Below are positions 57,520-64,000 of a DNA stretch of 64,000 nucleotides, one piece after another. The position numbers and the translations under genes are program-made. Location: contig NC_092657.1 of the NCBI RefSeq assembly GCF_032118995.1, forward strand, positions 6,821,391-6,885,390, given 5' to 3'. The DNA is from Asterias amurensis (lineage: Eukaryota; Echinodermata; Asteroidea; Forcipulatida; Asteriidae). Positions within the stretch are counted from its first letter, which is position 1. Every line of letters begins with the position of its first letter. The notes beneath the pieces are model-generated. The model worked only from the letters and a program-made list of their open reading frames with translations. It searched no databases and was not told the DNA's origin.

Positions 57520-57908
57520 TTAAAGGCGGTGGACACTATTGGTAATTACTCGAAAATAATTATTAGCACGAAACCTTACTTGGTAACGAGTAATGGGGAG
57601 AGGTTGATGGTATAAAACATTGTGAGAAACGGCTCCCTCTGAAGTGCAATAGTTTTCGAGAAAGAAGTAATTTTCCACGAATTTGATTTCGAGACCTCAG
57701 ATTTAGAACTTGAGGTCTCGAAATCAAACCATCTAAACACACACAACTTCGTGTGACAAGGGTGTTTTTTGCTTTCATTATTATCTCGCAAGTTCGATGA
57801 CCGATTGAGCTCAAATTTTCACAGGTTTGTTATTTTATGCATATGTTGAGATACATCAACTGTGAAGGCTAGTCTTTCACAATTACCAATAGTGTCCAGT
57901 GCCTTTAA
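57520..57908 (-). mobile_element. TTAA MITE family 1, complete reverse copy
   Basis: TTAA at both tips; TTAAAGGCGGTGGACACTAT at the left, TGTCCAGTGCCTTTAA at the right. The centre TTTCGAGACCTCAGATTTAG with GAGGTCTCGAAA forms a hairpin. The best-preserved copy for defining the family. Confidence 0.9.
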
Positions 57909-58037
57909 AGACCAGCTGGAACTGTTTATAACCGGGTTGTTTTCAGATATGTTTAGATGCATAAATAACTACGCGCTAGTTACGGGCGATGCGGACACTA
58001 TCGGTGAGTCGCCTTTTAACCAAAACGGCATTGAATT

Positions 58038-58160
58038 GGAATAAAAGAGTATAGTGACTCGTTCCGTTTTAAATCTCGGCTCGGGCCTTTATCGCACGGT
58101 CACGACCCTGTCGGTTTTAAACGGCAGTTTAAGAATTCGTCGCTACCCTTTTATTCCCTT
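58038..58160. mobile_element. Short MITE (GGAATAAAAGAGTA family)
   Basis: GGAATAAAAGAGTATAGTGA faces CGTCGCTACCCTTTTATTCC. See 27707-27840. Confidence 0.75.
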
Positions 58161-58517
58161 TTTAGTGATAAATCCTGTGTCTTTCCGTCCAACGGATCCG
58201 CGTACCTATCTGCTAGCAGCCGGTCGCTGACAAGGGTTTTAGGGTGTCAGAAGTTCTAGTAAAATCACCCACTTGTATGGTATCCCTCCTTTCTGCTCGC
58301 CGTCATATACACACACATGGATTCCCATTTTTATTAATAACAACATATTTTTCTTCAACTACGATATTCAGTAACAAATGCATCATTTAAACCATACCAT
58401 GAAATATTGGGAAGTTCTTCAACAGAAGTACGTAACATACCGTTATGTTTAAAGCTATGAGTTAACTGGTGTAAACGTTGACTTGTTTTTTAAACAAACC
58501 AGAAGTGTTTTTGCCCA

Positions 58518-58590
58518 TGACAAGGGTGTTTTTTCTTTCATTGTTATCGCGCAACTTTGACGACCAGTTGAGCTCAAACTTTCATACTCC
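58518..58590 (-). mobile_element. Fragment of TTAA MITE family 1
   Basis: GACAAGGGTGTTTTTTCTTT and GACGACCAGTTGAGCTCAAA remain; the ends are lost. Confidence 0.55.
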
Positions 58591-58875
58591 TTGTTTGAAT
58601 CTGTTTTAACCAAGTGCAACTAATTAGTTGCGTGTAAAAGACGAGAAGTAGTCAATAAATTCAAAAAGGGAAATTTAATAAGCTCAGTAATAAGCAAAAA
58701 AAATAAATTTAACTTAAAGACTTCACAAAGCAAGCCGAACAATCTCATAACATTATATAATATCGTGATTAATAATTTTTCATTTGTTACTCGATTTCAC
58801 GAGCTGTATACAACCCTAATTTTACATGTTGATTGTCGTTAAAAAAAAGATGGTAAATGTTTGACATAAAGAGAT

Positions 58876-59124
58876 CTGGGCCCAATTTCATAGAGCTGCT
58901 TAAGCAAAAATATTTGCTTAAGCAGAAGCATCCTTGCTTAGTAAAATCAGATTACCTGCCAAGACTCCACTCAATTGTTATGCTAAGTAAACAACAGCTA
59001 AATACCAGTCACAAGCAAGATATATGGCATGACATTTTGGCCAGTAACATGTGTAAAATAAGCGAGCTATTTTCGTGCTTAAGCAAATTTTTTGCTTAAG
59101 CAGCTCTATGAAATTGGCCCCAGG
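58876..59124. mobile_element. MITE (GGGCCCAATTTCATAGAGC family)
   Basis: GGGCCCAATTTCATAGAGCT and GCTTAAGCA at the left face TGCTTAAGCAGCTCTATGAA and TTGGCCCC at the right. Fuller copy than the one at 35427-35608. Confidence 0.85.
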
Positions 59125-59222
59125 GCTAATTAAGTTTTAAAAATTTACTTAAACTTTTCAACGGGGAGATTTCCCCAGAATGCCGTTACCTGTTATGGGT
59201 TACTCACCACACTAGGGCTAGC

Positions 59223-59473
59223 TTAAATTCGGCTTCTTATTTTCATCTCGGAAAACTTGAGTGAGCGGTAATTGTTAAAGCTATTCCACATGAATCCACC
59301 CAGACGGCTGTATTCGGCATAGTGGAAATAAAGCCCGTTCAGATTGGACGAAAGACAGAACCTGAACCACCAGCCCCCTGGATACTCATGTGCGCAGTTG
59401 CCTACGGCATTGACGTCGTTGTCTTTGTCTTTGGTCGTGAAACCCATTCTCTGGTGGGATTTTAACCCGTCAG
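59223..59473 (-). CDS. Fibrinogen-related domain, last exon
   Basis: A terminal exon: acceptor ATATTTCAG just upstream (intron end at 59474), stop at 59223-59225. It encodes the C-terminal third of a fibrinogen C-domain: SHQRMGFTTKDKDNDVNAVG, NCAHEYPGGWWFRFC (the conserved Cys pair and WW), SNLNGLYF, GGFMWNSF and YRSLKFSEMKIR. In ficolins and tenascins this segment holds the calcium and ligand site; TKDKDND carries the calcium-binding Asp pattern. It is probably secreted and recognition-type if complete. The preceding exons of the domain (with the YDLRIDFE-type core) were not found up to 64000, so the gene either extends beyond the window or is a fragment. Confidence 0.85.
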
Positions 59474-59705
59474 CTGAAATATAAAAACACGAGGTCATAG
59501 TCATAAAACTACAGGTATGAGATATAGGATACAGAGGGGTAAGTATGAATTGGGCTCTTATGTTGCCTAGGTTATAACCACAATGCACAAACTGAGAGGA
59601 TTCTTTTGTGAGAGATGTGAGATAATTCTAACAATCCGACACAGCTTCAGTTGCAGGGCCTATTTGACAGAAGAGTATGCCGCCACATGAGTACACCAAT
59701 CACTC

Positions 59706-59970
59706 TTACCATGTACGTACATGATGAGTCCAACATTAATAGTGTACGTACATAATAACTTCATGTACGTACACGATAGGTTCCAAAACTGATCGTGTAC
59801 CCTCCGTGATAAGTCTAAACAAATATCGTGGATAATAAATACATGATAACTTACTGTGTAAAGTTTACATAAATGATAGATCCAAACGTATCATGTACTT
59901 ATGCGATAAGTCCCAAACGAACATGATGCACGATATGTTATTGTGTACGTACACGATAAGTTAATAGGGT
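59706..59970. repeat. Degenerate CGTGTACGTACAC repeat, second array
   Basis: ATGTACGTACACGATAGGTT and similar units, matching 39235-39495 in style. Confidence 0.6.
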
Positions 59971-60024
59971 TTAATGCGTAACGCAGTAAACCGATTTAAC
60001 ACCAGGAAATATGCATAATTATAG

Positions 60025-60277
60025 TCAGGTTGCACAGTCGGGGCTATAAGCGGTTGGGATTGTCAGGGCGCATTCAGACGTGGTTCCATTGTTCTTTTCA
60101 ACCAACCAAAGCAATGCATTTGGGGAAAGGGTGCTTGTCTTTCTGGGAACCGTCATTGAATATTCTGCCACCGAGGAGTTAAGATAGATTGTATAGTTTC
60201 GCAAAATTCGGTACCTTCTTGGCAACTCGCTGGATGTGGGAACCGCATTGAAGAAATCCAAGTGATACCTGATGAGG
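60025..60277 (-). CDS. Unidentified candidate terminal exon
   Basis: An acceptor-like CTCCTCATCAG on the minus strand opens a frame (YHLDFFNAVPTSSELPRRYR, ... NALLWLVEKNNGTTSECALT) that ends at a TGA after SPDCAT. The composition is protein-like, with three possible N-glycosylation sites. It does not match the fibrinogen domain and no family was recognised. It could be chance. Confidence 0.25.
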
Positions 60278-60340
60278 AGGGCGAAGATGGGCGGCTACAG
60301 AGAGTGGTGAAGCCGATGGCTTACTAGCCGGGCCAATCGG

Positions 60341-60880
60341 GTGAGTCGCTACATTTTCAGACCTAATGCTGGGGCAAGTACAGCCCCAACAGTAACGCTA
60401 GTAGGTAACACGAGTACCGTGAATACGGAAAGGTTTCAAACATCTAGTATGTATAAAGGGCCAATAATTGCGAACATCCCACAGATTAATAGTCAGGATA
60501 TTTCACGGCCTTTACACGTAACTCGGGGTATAACGGGCCAACATTCTCAAAGCATGAGTACAGGTACACAAGGACAAGAAAGGGCGGACAATCATAATTT
60601 TTCTGGCAGCTTGCCGTTTAATATGAAAGTTAGTCAGAGCTTGTGTCAGTCAGGCCAATCAGGAATAAGTAAGCCTAGTAGTTTAGTGTACAACTTGGCA
60701 AACTCTAGTCAATATTCAGGGTATTCCATACATAACAGGGATGGGGCATGTAGTAGGTTAGGAGGGACATCATCTTCAATAGAACTGGGTGGTGCCCAAC
60801 TTTCAAATGCAGGGTGCAAAATAAGTACAGTAGGGAGCAGTAGCATGTTTGGGTCCATTGATTGCACAGCGGGCTCTTGA
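60341..60880 (+). CDS. Ser/Thr/Gly-rich open frame, unidentified
   Basis: 179 residues without a recognisable fold: low complexity, rich in Ser, Gly, Asn and Gln (for example SGYSIHNRDGACSRLGGTSS). A splice-acceptor-like CATTTTCAG lies within its first 20 bases of coding. A recombinase fragment follows 2.6 kb downstream on the same strand, so it may be a structural or linker region of the same mobile element. That link is inference. Confidence 0.3.
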   Translation: MSRYIFRPNAGASTAPTVTLVGNTSTVNTERFQTSSMYKGPIIANIPQINSQDISRPLHVTRGITGQHSQSMSTGTQGQERADNHNFSGSLPFNMKVSQSLCQSGQSGISKPSSLVYNLANSSQYSGYSIHNRDGACSRLGGTSSSIELGGAQLSNAGCKISTVGSSSMFGSIDCTAGS

Positions 60881-60972
60881 AGCGTACCGATGGCGGATAA
60901 CATGCAGCTTATGAATTAACCATCAACTCCCTTTAATCCATTGATATCGGTTTGTAGCGAATTGGGCGAGGG

Positions 60973-61169
60973 CCTACCGCTAACCTTAAAATTTTTAAGA
61001 TTATTCATAGCGAGTTTGTGGATTTTGCTGTGATCTTATAAAGAAGAGTGACCCTATAGTAGTACAAATAGCCTACCGCTAACCTTAACATTTTTAAGAT
61101 TATTCATAGCGAGTTTGTGGATTTCGCTGTGATCTTATAAAGCAGAGTGACCTTATATTAGTACAAATA
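60973..61169. repeat. 99-bp tandem duplication
   Basis: Two near-identical units starting CCTACCGCTAACCTTAA, at 60973 and 61072. Confidence 0.9.
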
Positions 61170-62088
61170 GCGGTCAAGACAATAATTCTTGCTGGCTGTA
61201 AACGAGGGGGGTTTTATAATATGGAAAGATAATAAACACAGGCGTCCAATTACTTCTACACATTACATGGACCTCTGCATTTTTTTACTTATGTAGCAGT
61301 GTATTTGCGAGCTCATCTCCATAGAACACAGAATTATTGAAATATTGTCAGATCGTACGCACAGAGAGCAGCAGCTCGTCCAATAAGGGGGATGGCGCAC
61401 TTTTAGAATGAGGCAGCAATTAACACCAGTTAGATCATGGGCATAATTGACGATGAATTATGGGCATTGCACGTCACAGCACCATGTGTTAATCAAGCTC
61501 TAGAACAAAGTGTACATAAAGAATAGAAGGGCAATACCAAGTTTCATTATGACCTTTCGGAATGATTGATCATTATTAGGCACTAAATGGCCAGCTTCCA
61601 TAAATCAAGGGGTAGCCTACTGCATAATATTAAAATTAAAGACCTTTGCATTTTCTTCCATTTGTACATACGTATCTGGTATTTCATATGTTTAATGAAT
61701 AGGGTATAGATGGCCTTAGCTTTCGATCCAAACCGGACCTAGTTCAGAGGCATAAAACAAGTACAAACAAATACATATCCATTCCTAGAAAAAGAGAGGG
61801 GAAATGGATTAAATGAAGAATGAAGCGGGAAAGAAAGAAGCGGGAAAATAACAGCCAATCAAAGTTTCTATTTCAGAAACAATTGGTGGCTATGAACCAA
61901 TACGAGTAGAGTGGCGAGGACAAAGGAGGTTTCATATGAAAGGATGGATTACTGGACCATAAAAGTGGTAAAGGCATTGTTCGTTAACAATGCAGGGAAA
62001 CATGAAAGGGTAGAATTAGAGAACAAGTTGCATCATGACGCAATTAACAATGGTCAATTAATAGAGAAAAGCAAGATAAAAGGTACGA
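61170..62088. other. No gene recognised
   Basis: No clear coding signal. A short frame (from 61911) runs into the dispersed repeat at 62089 and looks repeat-derived. Confidence 0.4.
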
Positions 62089-62316
62089 TGGTATTAAAAA
62101 TAGGTATGAGGGACCTGTGGAAAAAAGAAGGGGGGGTTCCTTACATGAGATAGTTATTGTAACAAATATATAGGACAACTTTAAAAAATTAATTTATACT
62201 TGAGTTACAGAATATAAACAACATTATAGTTCTCAAGCAGAAGTGAAGTGGGGGTAACGGGAAGTTATTTAACACCAGTGTTTATGTTTAGTCCAAAGGG
62301 CTTGACTGTCTTGAGT
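62089..62316 (+). repeat. Dispersed repeat shared with 43662-43885
   Basis: Same block order as 43662-43885, including GGTATGAGGGACCTGTGGAA and TTTATGTTTAGTCCAAAGGG. Presence at two distant sites suggests a mobile-element part. Confidence 0.7.
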
Positions 62317-62974
62317 TGGTGAATCCAGTGTGATTCTCTATGCTTGCAGTTATATTTCATATGTTCATAAATTGCACAATTGGGAGGATCCCACGGGTAG
62401 TTTCATTGTTTCTAAGATGAAAGAGGATTGTAGACGCTTGGACCCTCGGCAAGATTCAAGATGTTCCATTACATTTCCAGTGCTGAGCAGTCTGGTTTGT
62501 ATTTTACCGCCAGTCTGCAAAATATTGAATTATTCGGTTGGGTCCTGGGGCGAATTAGAATAAATCTGCTTTATACTTGTTATGTATAAAGAGTTACACG
62601 GTTCAATGGTTTGGCGGGAACATTGAATAGGACTGGGTGCGGTACCCAGGGTAAGGCTTATCTGGCTATGCTATCAATATACACGTTAAAGCTTTGTTAA
62701 TTAATTTTTTTTTCTTAGTCGTTATATAGTTTAAGTATCATCGGTAACAGTAGCAGCTACCATAGCTTAGCAGGGAGGTCAGTACTAGCTTGAACCTGAA
62801 AGCGTTGATTTGCATAGATCAGGTGTACGTTTCCAATATCGGTTGGTTTTTAGTATCTGGCGGTCAACACAGCACTGATGTTCCATGGCAATGACACGTT
62901 GTGTCGTAAAAATGTCGGTACAAAATGTAACGAACAATGGAGGCGGGCTAAACCGTAAAGCTTACGTATATGAA

Positions 62975-63400
62975 CAACAAAGGCGCATGATTAAAAATTA
63001 TCAGTTGATCCGGTTATTCAAGTTACAGGGTGTAATTATTGTCAGTGAAGACGAAAATTCGGTCGTTACAAAAAGTAACAAACATTATAATGTGGGACTA
63101 AACGTACAGAGTATGTACATGAGATGAGAAGACGCATGATTAAAAATGATTGAGTGATCCGGTTATTCAAGTTACAGGGTGTAATTATTGGCAGTGAAGA
63201 TAACAATTCGTAAAGTGGTTACAAAAAGTAACAAACATTATATTGTTGGATTAAAATGTAACAGAGCATACACATGAAATGACAACATGCATAATTAAAA
63301 ATAGGTTCAATTACAGGGTGTAATTTTTACAGTGAAGACAAAAATGTTCGATGCAAACGTAGAAGAGTGTGAAGATGAAAAGAGAAGATGAATGATTAAA
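62975..63400. repeat. Degenerate ~145-bp tandem repeat, 3 copies
   Basis: Copies share TTACAGGGTGTAATTATTG, CAGTGAAGA and ATGATTAAAAAT at ~63015, ~63164 and ~63304, each more eroded than the last. Nothing else is recognised in 62317-62974. Confidence 0.75.
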
Positions 63401-63499
63401 AAGTAATCAGACATCTTCATCCGGTTGCAGCATAGCTTGCAGACATACCATATTTGACTTATATGACCTTTATTAAAGTAGCATAGTAAATGTTTAAAG

Positions 63500-63788
63500 T
63501 ATAATCAGCATATGAAGTTCTGCTGTTAAAAGCAGCATTCTTGGTTGCCCTTTTCGGTTATTCTGAGGGTGAGTGAGTTTACAACTCACGATGGCAAATT
63601 CCCGGGCGTTGCGTATTGGTGATATTTCCTTTAATCAGGAAGGGAATTTGCAAGTAGTTCTAAGATATTCAAAAACGGATCAAGTGGGTAAAGTTCAATC
63701 ATTTCTATTGACAGGAATGCCAATACTTCACTGTTTGTACATTGAGGGGGGACCCTATCGTCAGCCAGACAAGTTAATCACATCTTAA
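63500..63788 (+). pseudogene. Tyrosine-recombinase fragment (DIRS/Crypton type)
   Basis: LLLKAAFLVALFGY, then in the next frame LRVSEFTTHDG, then LRIGDISFNQEGNLQVVLRY with SKTDQVGK. This is the first catalytic-Arg block (F-L-R-V-S-E) and following strands of the tyrosine recombinases carried by DIRS-like and related elements. At least two frame changes are needed, so it is inactive. It reads towards the right edge, and later catalytic residues were not seen before 64000. Confidence 0.65.
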
Positions 63789-64000
63789 AGTAGGGATTAA
63801 GGCCATCAGGTAAACCCCACACCCTTTTCAGTTCATAGTTGCAGGATATGTTTGGGGTTCGGGAGGAACAAATCAAAAGTATGGGGAGATGGAAGTCTGG
63901 AGCACTTGAATCCTACATTAGGCCAGACTTAATGTTTTCAATTGTCTAAAAGGGTGTAGCTTGTAGCAAGGTCATAAATAAGCAGTGTAGACAACCGCTT

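Overview
This looks like a piece of an animal nuclear genome, most likely an echinoderm and probably a sea star. The basis is inference: spliced genes with canonical GT-AG introns, an RFX4-type transcription factor, a secreted C-type lectin, a fibrinogen-domain exon, lineage-expanded single-exon rhodopsin-type receptors, and a very high load of short DNA transposons (mostly TTAA-flanked), LINE, Penelope and tyrosine-recombinase remnants. No bacterial or organellar signature was seen.

Layout. 0.3-26.9 kb is a receptor (GPCR) cluster: a broken copy (1.2-3.4 kb, minus, split by a Penelope-like insertion), an intact copy (10.6-11.9 kb, minus), a truncated copy (15.1-16.0 kb, minus) and an intact, more diverged copy (25.5-26.7 kb, plus). 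The first two lie in an older segmental duplication. The second and third are linked by an apparently perfect 4,097-bp head-to-tail duplication that carries a ~44-bp minisatellite. A 4.77-kb foldback transposon with ~1-kb inverted arms and a 6-bp target duplication sits between copies three and four.

29.1-40.3 kb, minus strand, holds six spliced exons of an RFX4-like transcription factor, from its start codon through the DNA-binding domain and the following conserved block. The open-reading-frame view hides it because the exons are short, but all splice phases agree. Its later exons were not found downstream, so either the receptor cluster lies in a very long RFX4 intron or the gene is interrupted. 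The introns are packed with MITEs and simple repeats.

40.3-64 kb: a plus-strand C-type lectin (45.9-46.4 kb); three terminal exons of an uncharacterised conserved gene (51.1-53.2 kb, minus) with a possible 5' exon at 54.6 kb; a Harbinger-like element with a decayed Myb/SANT domain (55.6-57.2 kb); the last exon of a fibrinogen-related gene (59.2-59.5 kb, minus); and a repeat-rich tail with a tyrosine-recombinase fragment at the right edge.

No operon logic applies. The receptors are paralogues from local duplication, and the lectin and fibrinogen-domain genes are separate, probably secreted, recognition-type proteins. The main story is gene-family turnover by tandem duplication and transposon insertion next to conserved developmental genes.
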